Positions 22,201-33,800 of a DNA stretch of 64,000 nt are shown here, piece after piece (positions within the stretch are counted from its first letter, which is position 1; the number at the start of each line of letters is the position of its first letter). The notes under the pieces were generated by a model. It ran no database searches and had not been told where the DNA came from. It was given only the letters and a program-made list of their open reading frames with translations. The stretch comes from Heterotrichella gracilis (Eukaryota; Sar; Xanthophyceae; Tribonematales; Xanthonemataceae): contig JAULBX010002999.1 of the NCBI GenBank assembly GCA_032358255.1, forward strand, positions 1-64,000, written 5' to 3'. The position numbers were made by a program, and so were the translations under genes.

Positions 22201-25200
22201 ATGCACTCGTTCCCAACACCGCTGAGCTGGAGGGTCTGAGAGACCAGGTGGACAGCATGGCGGCACAGGCAAGTGCATCCTGTGTAGGGTTTAGAGGGTG
22301 GGGTTTATGGGTTTTAGGGGCAAGCCGCTGAGCTGGAGGTTCTGAGGGGCTAAACATGCACAGCATGACGCCACAGGCAAGAGCAGTGCACTGTGCATCC
22401 ATGACCTGCAATAGGCACATGTTGCACGTTTGTACAGCATGACGCCACTCCACAGGCGTGCAAGGGGACCCCGCGTAAAGTCCTGCGCACCCATGACCTG
22501 CAACAGGCACATGCCGGTAAATCAAAATCAGTGCTGGCAAGTCCTGAAGCGTTTAGTCGTTGAGCAAAAATGGGTCTTTGCATCATGTTATTAGAAGGTT
22601 TTGCTCCATGCCCATGCCCCCAGGACAATGATTATAAAAACACAATTCATGCAATATCTTCTATATGTTTTTTAGTGCTTTATATGCTTGTTTAATGCCT
22701 TCTTCCTTTTTTTCTGACCCCAGCCCCACGCCCCAGACTGATCTCGCCCGGCGTGAGCTGGCGGTGGTGCGAGCGGAGCGTGACCGGCTGCGGGTGACCA
22801 ACGCTGACCTGCGCCTAGAGGTGGATGAGATGGGGGTGGCGCTGAGGAGGGCGGGGGAGGCGGCCAAGGCGGCTGGTGCGGGTGGTGGTGGTGGCGGCGC
22901 AGAGGGTGCTGGGGAGATTGTTCGCGACTGGAAGACGGAGGAGATTGAGCGGCTGGAAGCGGAGGTAAATAAAAATACATTAAGAAATAAGAAATTTACT
23001 AATAATACAGAATTATAAGAAATAAATTATCTACAGAAGATTTGACACCAGGACGGTATCTGGTTTGGTGGGCATTTAAATGTCGTAAACCACCCGCTTG
23101 TCCCACTGCTCGCAGGTGGTTAAGGTGAGGAGTGAGCTGTTTGCGCGTGAGCAGGAGGCCATCAGGCTGCATGACATGCTGGCAGACAGGCAGAGCAGGA
23201 GGCAGGCACAGGTTGGGGGGGCAGGGAGCGCATGAATACTGACTGTATTGCAGCCTGAGGAACAAAGTTAGAGTGGATGGCTTGTAAAATGCGGTGTATT
23301 TAACAGATGTAACCACGGAAGCGGTGAATGACGAACCCAAAATCTCAACCCATGCTCTCAGGGCCAATCATCATGTACTGCTGGGCACGGGTCATCAAGG
23401 ACAGACTGCGCATTAATTTATACTATTTTCCTTTCCTGAAATTACCACTTCTGATTGCAGGCCATCAAGGGTGCTGTACCAGATCAAGCGCCGCGAGATG
23501 ACACCCTCATCGCCGCCAAGCATGCTGGGTCAGCCACCGCTGCGCAACAGCAACCCCCGCGCAAGCGGTCAGTGGCATTTGAAGACACCCTGCCGCAAGC
23601 GCATCATCAGTCGCAGCACCAACAGCATCAACAGCAACAGCAGCAACAGCCTGTGCATTATACTAATTCCGCTGGCAGCGATGGGGGGCCCTCCCATCCC
23701 CGATCCCTCCCTCAGTCCCCATCCCAGTCCCGTCCCCAATCCCCATCCCAACGCCAACGTGGAGGTGCACAGCAGTATGGGGAGGTGGAGATGGCGGTCC
23801 CTGATGGCCCCCCTGATCGCCCCCCCTCGCGGCATGAGGAGAGGTTCAAGCGTGAGGTGAGGGGCTCAAACACAGCCAGACACCTCCAACTCACTGACTA
23901 CGCCAGTGTCGTGTTTTGCATGCACTGGTATTCCAAACAAAATGTAAAAAGGTGTTGTAGGTTTACTTGGTTGCAGTCGTGGTATGAGATGCACAAGGCT
24001 GAGAGGCCGGGGCTGGTATTACACATTGATATTTTATGGCTTGTATTCAATAACAAAAAGTAATTTGTTGCTGTTTGCAGCTGCGGTATGAGATGCCTGA
24101 TGCTGAGCGGCCGGGGCTGGTGTCTCGATTCAAGCACTCAAAGCAGGCGTTCATGCAGATACGGCCAGAAATACAGGTGCGTGGCTTGAGCCTTTTGCAA
24201 AAAGGAAGAAAATGAGCACAGGTAAAATAGAGTGAACGACGCCACCTATATCCACGTGCCTTGCACCTTTTCATCCATTTCATGAGATGATGGCTTGTAT
24301 TACTCCAACATGCTCACCCGTGCCTCCCCCCACACACCCACAACCCTCGTCCTCTCATTTCCGCAGGACGAGCTCCAAGATGAGCTTGCCCGCGAGCTGC
24401 GCAGCTACCACATCGACCCCCACCAGGAGGGGCTGAGTGACCAGGCGCTGCGCAAGGCAGAGGAGGAGCTGGGCAGGAGGAGGGAGGAGATTGCGGGCAG
24501 GCGCACCCCTGCCGAGCGCCAGCACATCCACTACATGCGTGCTACTGCCACCTGGCACCTGCACCAGGTGGGGTTTAGTAGGTATGGTTCCAGGAGTAGC
24601 AAATGGTTGGGTACAATTTGCGTCATTGGTGGGGTAGGTGCGGGAAAAATGAATTGCGGGTGGTGAAAGAGGAGCTGGGCAGGAGGAGGGAGGAGATCGC
24701 GGGCAGGCGCACCCCCGCTGAGCGCCAGCACATCCACTACATGCGTGCCACCGCCACATGGCACCTACACCAGGTGGGATTAATGACTAGGTTAGGCAAT
24801 CACCAGCCAGATGATCAGCTCAGGCTGGACGGCATTATATCTACATAGAAAATGGAGAAATAGGGAGGAAGCAAAGAAGAAGATGGCAAAAGGAAGAGAA
24901 AGAGTGGTTTGTTCTTGGGCCATCTGCAGTGATTGTGGTTGGTTGCCTGACATGTGATCAGGTGCTGATTGCGGTGCGGTGCCGTGTGTGTGCAGATGGC
25001 CGAGGCGGTTATGGGCGCCAGTGGCCGACAGCAGCCTGGTGCCCAGCCTGCAGCTGGTGACAGTGGCAGTGGCAGCCAGGCGCATGCCCGCAGGTTGCGA
25101 CCTACGCTTGGCCAGCAGGTGAGTCCGTGCCTGGAAAAAGCCATTTACTTATTGTGATTTAATCAAAAAAACATTCTTTGTACAAAACTTGATCATAAAT

Positions 25201-26607
25201 CCATTCCTATGTGGTCTGTACCTGGACATGTATCCTGGTTTTGTCGTTTGAAACATTATTGGTTCCTGATGCTCCTCTGATTGTGCTTTAATGTACACTT
25301 CATCGCAACCCATTTCATTCCCCTCCTTCCAGGCTTCCTCCAGCGACGCCAGCGTGCAGCTTCCCACCAGCAGCCACGCACAGGTAGGCACACCAGCCAA
25401 GGCAGCGCCACCACCACCTTCACTGGCCACAGATGTCGCTGTGCATGGACGGGATGCTGGCCTTTCCCTTGGGGAGGCCAGTGCCATTGTAATGGGCGGG
25501 GAGCGGGCCGCGGCCACGTCATCGCTCACGTTCAAGCCACAGGTGAGGTTTGATGAGGGTACAGATGCGGAGAATTCCCAGGGGATTGATGGTATCCTTG
25601 ATTGACAGGGCTCATTGGGTTGCGCGCTGTATGATTCAGGCTGGAGGCAATTGCCTCACGGAGATCAAATTATTTTGTTTCTGTCATTTTATTCCAGTCC
25701 CAGAGCACAAAGCTGTCATTAATGCATGCAGGGAATGCATGGCAGTGCTGTAGTGCATATGTGGCGCTGGCAATGCTGACCCAACCCTCATTGCACCCTA
25801 ACCCTGACTCTGACCCTAATGTTGGCGCACATTGACCCCGGTTCCCTGTTGCTTCACAGAGGAACAATTTGAACCTTTTGTCCGAGTTTTACTCGCCGCT
25901 GGGGAAGGGAGCCGCCCGCCTGCAACAGTCGAGCGAGGAGTCAGCAGCACATGCAAACCCCAGCAGAGGGTCGTCCCCACCCCCTGGGACTGCCCATCGC
26001 AGCGCCAAATCAGAGTCCCACCAGGCTGTGTCTGACATCAATTTGGTGCACATGCTGGGAGAAAACCCCAACGGGTAAGGCTCGCACTCCCACGGCCCTG
26101 GTACAGCACAACTTATACTGTGATGGGTCATGGCAGAACACACCATGCTCAGATTGTTTTGTTACAGTGCGCCATTTGAAAACGGCAATTTTGCTAATTA
26201 GAATTATTAGAACATTGCCGACCTCCCCAAGGGGCTTGCTTGCAGCGGTCAATGGCTGACATAATTGAATGCTGTGCAGCTGATTTGTGCAAAGTTGCGC
26301 CAATCACCGTCGCCCATTGCCTATCAAAAAGCTTCCATTTCTTCCATTATTTTATGGTACCAACCCCATGCATCAATTTTTCAGAATAGCTGTTTGCACC
26401 GGCGCCGTATTACGGCTAACATTTGCTTTTAATCATCTGCGCAGGTCTGTGGCCTCCTCCCAAGCCAGTAAGCCCACCGAGCCCAGCCTTGGCCCAGCCA
26501 GCGAGGCGGATAAGGACATGGTGACCCTGGCCCCTGGCGCCCGAGGGTCACTTGGCTCTGACCACTCAGACGCGCACTCAGTGGCAGCAGGGGTGCTGTT
26601 AATATAA
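19220..26607 (+). CDS. DZIP1/Iguana-like basal-body coiled-coil protein
   Basis: Sixteen exons join in phase to 955 residues: 19220-19363, 19631-19819, 20076-20201, 20514-20694, 21077-21217, 21616-21836, 22131-22268, 22737-22964, 23116-23211, 23461-23856, 24081-24176, 24367-24567, 24996-25118, 25333-25542, 25860-26074 and 26445-26607. Residues ~30-150 match the DZIP1 N-terminal domain (RTRINWRVLHGVDVDHI, ECDIDALEKVVDVITFGDLD, RLGQLVAEYLLYVQDQL). In animals DZIP1 acts at the basal body and transition zone in ciliogenesis and Hedgehog signalling. Long coiled coils and a Gln-rich then Ser/Pro-rich linker (exon 10) follow. The C2H2 zinc finger that normally follows the N-domain is not seen. The introns after exons 2 and 7 appear to use GC donors. 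Five introns contain exon-edge copies. The ATG at 19220 is the first in frame; an alternative upstream exon cannot be excluded. Confidence 0.9.
19468..19489. repeat. interstitial telomere-like repeat (three units)
   Basis: Three TTTAGGG units in the sense strand of intron 1 of the DZIP1-like gene. Confidence 0.95.
20813..20895 (+). repeat. echo of DZIP1 exon 4 end
   Basis: Repeats the last ~65 bases of exon 4 plus ~20 bases of intron. Codon changes are mostly conservative (V/L, R/K, I/V, S/T), but a two-base deletion breaks the frame near the donor. Confidence 0.9.
21251..21320 (+). repeat. echo of DZIP1 exon 5 end
   Basis: Copies the final ~65 bases of exon 5 and its donor GGTAAA. The original and the copy are separated only by CCCTAAA-type telomere-like sequence (21218-21250). 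Confidence 0.9.
22325..22457 (+). repeat. two echoes of DZIP1 exon 7 end
   Basis: Bases 22325-22381 repeat the exon 7 end (GCTGAGCTGGAGG, GCATGACGCCACAG) and its GC donor (GGCAAG). Bases 22434-22457 are a second, shorter fragment. Confidence 0.8.
23971..24017 (+). repeat. echo of DZIP1 exon 11 start
   Basis: Copies the acceptor TTGCAG and the first ~40 bases of exon 11 (GGTATGAGATG, GAG.GGCCGGGGCTGGT) 110 bases upstream of the real exon. Confidence 0.85.
24669..24773 (+). repeat. 35-codon copy of DZIP1 exon 12 end, silent changes only
   Basis: Same length as 24463-24567 and encodes the identical 35 residues (EELGRRREEIAGRR ... TWHLHQ). The seven base differences all fall in third codon positions and are synonymous. 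The donor CAG|GTGGG is also retained. No good acceptor of matching phase is seen upstream, so its use as an exon is unproven. Confidence 0.95.
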
Positions 26608-27810
26608 ACCAAGCGGCAGCGTGCGCAAACAATTATTAGTATAAGCGTGTACATATCTGTTTGTATGCGGCATGTGCGACAGCCGGCCTAATCACTCGTT
26701 GTCGTGTCACTGACCTCCGCATCAACATTGCAGTGTGTCATCATTCCTTTTCTCAATCTTTGTTGCCGTCAATTGGGTTTCAATGGTGATGTCGCACGAA
26801 ATTTTCTCATTTCTGCCACGTCTCATCAGCTTCCAACAGTGCCACTTGAATTAAAGTTTAATTCAACCATTAATGTTTTTTCTTGGGGATGAGATGCTGT
26901 TGCTGCAACTCCAATCAGTAAGTATAATACAATAATTGCCATGCGGCATTAACTTTCCGCATCGATTGCACACCCTCGGTCCTCTTTGAGAATCTCAATA
27001 TAGTCAACTTACTGTTACAGAATTTTGTATATTACAAATAGGTGGAAATATGCAAATGCACACATATGGTCTACACGTAGTTACTGACTCTGACAGCAAT
27101 TCCTTCAAGGAACCTATCATGGCTTGGCCTAACCTGCAATGCATGCCATACCACTGGTACGAGCCCTTGCCTTGGTTCTTTGAAGGAGAGTTGCTCTAAA
27201 ATGTCTTTAGGCTACAAGAACAACTAGCTGCCTCAGTACCACTATACACACCCACATGGCAGGGTGGTGCCACACTTCCTATCAACAATCATGATGCCCT
27301 TGAAGTCACAAGGACCTAGAAACAAAAATACATCAAGCTAGTCGCGAAAGCAAGAGAAATGGAAGTGACGATGGCCACTCTTGTTTTAATCTGCATCAGC
27401 ACCGCGCAGGCTGTGGTGATCACAATGAGACACCCATGGATACCTAGCATTGCAAATGAAAGCGAAGCACGCTGCCATGAGTGGAGAAGGCCCTTCAATT
27501 AATCACGGATGTCTTGGAATTGTGAGTAAAGCCTTATCATGCTACAACTCTAAAGGATGCAAGCCAAGCGCCACTGCCACAACCTAAAAGCGCGGTATGC
27601 AGATAGTTATTACCAGCGCTAAAACACGGTGAAACCAGGAGGAATATAATACATCATCGTGATATATTTAAGTCATCCCAGTAAAATTTAGCGGACCTGC
27701 AATTTACGGTAGAAATGTTCAACTCTTTCCATGAGATCTGGCACGAATTGTGCAAGTCTCGGTGGCTTGCTGCTCCCTTGCACAGCGGCAGTAGCTTCAA
27801 CAAGCGTAGC
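26608..27810. other. intergenic between convergent genes; no gene recognised
   Basis: 3' flanks of the DZIP1-like gene (+) and the myosin gene (-). AT-richer than its neighbours, only short open frames, no repeat of note. Confidence 0.65.
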
Positions 27811-30800
27811 TCACCGCCGTTTCAGGCTGAAATTTGCCATGAAACCGCTTCTCTTGGATGCGCTTTGGGGCGCCTCGCTCAGGGGGCGGGACATGGGCTC
27901 TGGGGTGATGGACTCCCTGCAGCAACAGGAAGGCATGTGAAATGTTGTTGCAGGGTGCTGGGATTTGCATGGCAAGGGACCATGCCATCCTCCCAAAACA
28001 GAGCGCAGGTGGGATTTGTGTGCCATTATCCATAAGAGTATAGATGGTTTAGGCACGCCTGTCGCCGTGGTCAGCTGAATCACATCATGCTGGGGTTTCA
28101 CTGTTCACTGTACTACAGCTATGCTATGTGTAACCGACATGGAGTAGCAAGGATGTGTCATACGCCTGATCAAGGCAAGGCGGTCGCCCTGGTCAGCTGA
28201 ATTGCATCATGCCAGGGTTTCAACCTTGCAATACACAAAGGATATATCAGTGGACAAACACCCACCTTGCTGGTACAAAGGAATGGTGCCTCACACAGCC
28301 CTGGTATCCCTTGCCAGCTGCTTCAGCCGTTTTTTTACATAGCCCAGCTTGTGCTTGAAGCCCCCATTACATGTGGACCACCGCTGCTTAAGACACACAA
28401 ACTATACATCACCTCACCGCAACAACCCACCCAGGGTTAAACCTGCGTTTCCCCAGCATACCCACCTGGCGTGGTACGCAGGGATGGTGCCTCCCACAGC
28501 CCTGGTCTCCCTTGCCAGCTGCTTGAGCCGCTTCTCAGCATAGCCCAGCTTCTCCTTAAAGTCGGCCTTCCAGGTGGTCCAGCGCAGCTTCAGGCGCGCA
28601 AACTCATCATCGATGTTGAGCCCCGGCTTAGCACGGGTCATGCCGCTCCTGACCTCGAGGAGGAACCCGGCGTCATCGTCCAATATGGTGTGCTTCCTGC
28701 AATTGGTTGAACAAGTGCAACGTCCAAACACCATATATACTCATGGACTACAGACAATGTGTGATGGAGATTTGGTGGATATATGTGATTGTAATGTGCC
28801 GTTTAGAAAACCAGAGGTGTAAAACATGTACACCATGACGGTAATTAGGGTAAATTTCAAATGCACGTTTATCACTGCAAATTTAGGTAATACATTTTAG
28901 TACGGTACGAGGGACCAATCAAGCCCAAATGCATCGCGCCAAACAGGCCGATCCTGTCACCTCCCTCCGCACATTGCTGTCAAGTGCTGCAATGGTCAGC
29001 CCACAGCTTCATAGTCACCCCACCTTTCAAACTCCTCTGAGAGGTTCTTCATGATGAGCCGCTGCTTTGCTCCAGGCGAGGTGGAGTGTGGAGAGTCATC
29101 GTGATGCGCCAGGATGGCGTCGTGCTGGTGGGAGTGGTGGTAGCCCGGCAGGGATGAGTGACCTAGGGCAGTATCAAAAGCTGGTCAGAGTGGCAAAATG
29201 TGATGGATATGCACAACGATGACACCTACTCTTAAGCAACCATTGCGTTTGCACGAGTTCCTGGTGGGAAAGCTCAGTGACTGCTTACATGCCATCAAGT
29301 ACACCAGGTTCATATTCACCCCTTTGCACAGCTTGTGCTACCAGGCCAATGCATGGGTAACAGGATGATCACTCCTGATCGGTATTAGAATTCTTGCCAA
29401 TTTCTATATGTTATCAGATTATTTTATATCACAGCAGTTTCTATTTCTTCCTGTTTTCTCTCGTAGCCAATTCACATTGTTGTGGAAACGCAAAACCCTT
29501 CTGCGACCCCACCTGGTGACGAGTTGGAGGTGACAGTCCCCTCCTGCTGTCGCAGTGCAGCATTCTCATCCCGCAGCTGTTGGTTCTCAAACTCCAGCAC
29601 CTGGATATACCGCGCGAGCTCCTCAGCCTGCAAGGCGACGTGTTGGGGATTGAAAGGATTTAATTAAACGATAATAAAGTAAAAGCCATGGTTGAGATCA
29701 GGGTTTAAAGGTTTGGGGTTCTCAACCTCCAGCACCTCAATATAGCGCGTCTAAATGGTATAGGGTTTAGGGGGTTTTAGTTGGGGTTGCAAGGATTTAG
29801 GATACACGTTCTTTTTAGAAATCCTGTCCATGCAAGTGACAGAATCCCCACCTACAGGACTAGATCCCATGCACGTCGGCAATTAGCCACCCTCCTACCA
29901 TCCTTTGCTCGTTGTATAATTACCCTGACGATTAGGTCATTGCCAGGTAAAACAAGCAAAGTATACTCAGGTAAGTTTGCAAAATGAGTTTACTCTGGTA
30001 TACTTGCACACACACACAAAAAAAAAGGACTTGGAAAAAATGTGCCCACCAAAATACCAGACATGGTCAGGAGGACTTTAATATATCACCGGTGATATAT
30101 TAGAGTCCTCCTGACTTGGTGCCACTGCGTGACCCACCTTCTCGCTCACTCCAGGATTTTGGGGCGAGGATTTGTTGATTTGCCGATCTGGCGTGGTCCC
30201 GCCCCCTGCTGCACTGTCCTCTGCCTCCCGCAACGCCTCATCTTGCCACGACCCGCTATCCTGTAAAACACAAAACCAACAAAAGCAACCTCAGCAAAGC
30301 TGTACCCCATTGTGGATGTGGCACGAATGGTGCGCAGCAATACGTTGGACAGCGCCGGCCAGGCAAGCCCGTCAGTGCAATTGACAGGTACTGGTACTGG
30401 AAACCAAAATAGTACTCCCGGCATAAATGCTATACTAGCTGTATTGCTAGAATGCATGTACCTAACTGTATAGTGCAGTCCTGATGATTCTATGTGGAGC
30501 ACTGCCCGCTCACCGTTGATGTCCCGCTCATGCCAGTAGGGCTCGCTTCCACCTCGGAATTTTCCTGCGGATGTGGCGCCTGGCCTTGCTCTTGGGAGCT
30601 TGCCACGGCAGCTGGGTCCAGTTCCCTTGCCTTGGCCTGAGCCACCAGCTGCAGGATGACGTCATAGCCCAACCCAAGCTCCTCCTCAACCACCTGGGAC
30701 ATGGGATGAGTTGATTAACAGTTAAATCAATTATAAGAAGAATGTTCTGTGTGGAATTATCAGAAGGATGTTCTGTGTGTTGTGATATGTATCATGCTAT

Positions 30801-33800
30801 TGCCATGTGTGTTTGCTACCTTTAATGGATAACCATTGCATATATTTTATGGTGTGGTATTCTGATGATGCCGTGGTAGCCCAACCCAGCGGCATATCGG
30901 TGGTCATCACCGTCATGCGGAAAACATGCAACGAATCAATATGAATGGCAAGTGCATGGCAATGGGCAACCCCATCCACACCTGCACCCGCTCCCTCCTG
31001 ATTGCCTCGGCAGCCGCCGCCTCAGCCTCAGCCGCTGCAGCAGCGCTGTTGGCATACCGGCGGGCGACGGACCGGGACACCTGCACAATATGTTGGGTTT
31101 GACCATGCCAAGCCTTTTCACAGCAAACTAGATTCAAGGATCCGAGCGCAAGCGGGAAACAGAAGCCCAATTTTACTTCCTGTCCATAGTATCATTTATA
31201 GTATACTTTCTTGACAATATAAAATCAAATACTTTCAATTAATCAAAATAAACTAGAAGATAGATTATACAAGTCCTCTTTGCGGTAGCGGCTCCCATGA
31301 ACTGGCAGCACACAACCAAACCAATTATTACCTGCCGGCGCCTGAAGGCCATTTGGATGGCCACCACCGCACGCCGCACCACCATGTACCGCCTCCGCTG
31401 CCGCGCGCCCCGGGCGTGCCGCTGGATGCACATCGCGGCGCGGTGGCGGGCGATGGCAGCGCGGAAGCGCTGCCGCGCGGCGGCGCCCCTAACCACCGCC
31501 TGAATGCGCACCGCTGCCTGCCGGGAATGCTGGAAATGTGCCATGGCGAGGTGCATGCGCAGCCAGGATTGGATGGTGACCACACCCCTGCAAGAGAATG
31601 AATTTACTCGAGTGCATTTCTATGTACATCTCGGCCCCGAGCATGGCCTGGATGCGCAGTGTGACCCGGAGCACGCTGGAAATGCACCCCGGCCAGGTGC
31701 ATGCGCAACCAGGAGGTATTTGGATGGTAAGCATGCTCCTGCAAGAAGGGGTGTAAAAGACTGCAGAGATTCATTTTGACCAAAGCCACCCCACTTTGCC
31801 CAGTAAAGTGCAACCCGTGGCGCACCTCTGTATCTGCGTCCACCGCAGCTCCAGTCCGCCAAGCGCCCCTGCTTGAAGTACACCCCACCTATATCTCCAA
31901 CCTTACATGCATCCACCTGGTTTTCATATACAGCCCTTCGCAACCCGACACATGACCAACCACCCCACCCCACCCTGCCCCAATCAACTGCAACCCATGG
32001 CGCACCTCTGTATCTGCGTCCACCTCAGCTCCAGCCCACCCAGCACCCCCGCCCTGAAGAACACCTTGGTCCTGCCCAGCTGGAACTGGCCCTCATCGAT
32101 GCCAAAGTGGCGCAGCAGCTGGCGGCAGGTCTCCTGGTCGCACTCATCGCTGCCACCTGCGCAGGCAAGAGGGAGGGCAGTGGTTGGTGCAGGCTTGAGG
32201 GTCTGGCGCACATGGGCACCTCCAGTACCTAGGGTTTAGGGTTTAATGCACATGCCCTTGCCGCTGTGCAGGGTCTCCTGATCACAGTATTTTATTATTA
32301 TTATTATTATTATTATTTATGATCCGTTATGATGCATGTTGCCCCTGTGATCCTGCCACTGGCCGTTGAGGCACCTGCCACTATATAATTTCTCCTAACC
32401 CCAAGCGCACCTTGCTGTGCGGCGGGCACCAGCACCCCATATTGCCGCGCAAAGTCCCCAAATGCAAAGCGCGTGGGGAAGCCCTTGCTTGCTATCTAAC
32501 TGACCCCCAGCACCCTAGACACCCTAACCTTGCTGGGTTCTGCGGCATGTGGCGACATGCCACTTGCTCCCTGGTGCACCAGCTAACTGAAAGCACACGC
32601 ACCTTGCTGGGCGGCGGGCAGCAGCACCCCATATCGCCGCGCAAAATCCCCAAATGCAAAGCGCGTGGGGAAGCCCTTGCTTGCAATCTTGGTGACCTCC
32701 AGCACCCCGCAGCAGCACAGCTGGTGCATGACCAGGGGGGCGTCAAACTCGGAGGGCACCTGGTGCGCGTTGGGCTTGATGCACCGCACAAAGTGCAGCT
32801 GCGTGCTGTGGAGGGGGGGAGGGGGGTGGGAATTAGCGTTCAGGGTTGCACCCAGCCGGCGATGTGGCATTGTGGCATTGCTAAAAATTCCTGCTGACCT
32901 CCTTTCCAACGTCATGCTAAATTGAACCCTTCCAATTGCCCCACAGCAACGCTCCAATTCATTCAATTTCTGTCCACCCACCTGTCCACTTGATCGATGA
33001 GGGACCTCAGCTGGTCCCTGACCCTTGACCCGACCGTCTGCATGTTTTGCCCCTCCTGCATGGCCCTAAACCCTAGCCCAAAACCCTGCTGACCCTAGGA
33101 ACATTTTCCAGCACCATTTCTTGAAAATTTTCCATTTTGCTTTCCACCCACCTGTCCAGCTGGTCAATGAGGGACCTCAGCTGGTCCCTGAATCTCGACC
33201 CCACCGTCTGTGTGGTGCGCCCTTCCTGCATGGCGCGCACATGGGGTACCAGCGCACACATCACCTGCTGGGTGCTGGACGAGATAAGAGACACCAGATC
33301 TGTAGGCAGGGGAGGAAGGGGGGTGCGTCACATACAATTGCAGTAACAAATAATGGTTTTTACTCCATTGCGCGCTTTAATATAGCCCCTGGGCTATGTC
33401 AACAAGCTAGATAATAGCAGGGGTGTATATTAACAACCCTGATAATAGGTATAGATATATTTTCTTGTTTCATTACTCTTGCCCCCAAAGTACAAATGTC
33501 ACATACCCTTGAGTAGGGTGCAAATCCGCATTCCACAAGCACTCTCGCATTAGGGTGCATGCTGCATCAACGCACCTTGGCTGAGAGTGTCCTTGTTCTT
33601 GTCCAGGAAGTGGGCACAGGAGTACATCACGGTGCCTGCAAAGTGGCGCACCCCAAAGGTCCCCCCCGAGCTGTGCTTGGCATCGCACACAAAGTGGGGA
33701 TGCCCGGAGCAGCACTCCCGCAGCTTTGCAGCAAAGCTGTCATCAGTGGCCTACAAGGGGCAGATAACTATTGAATATAAATTGCAAGTGATTAAGTACC

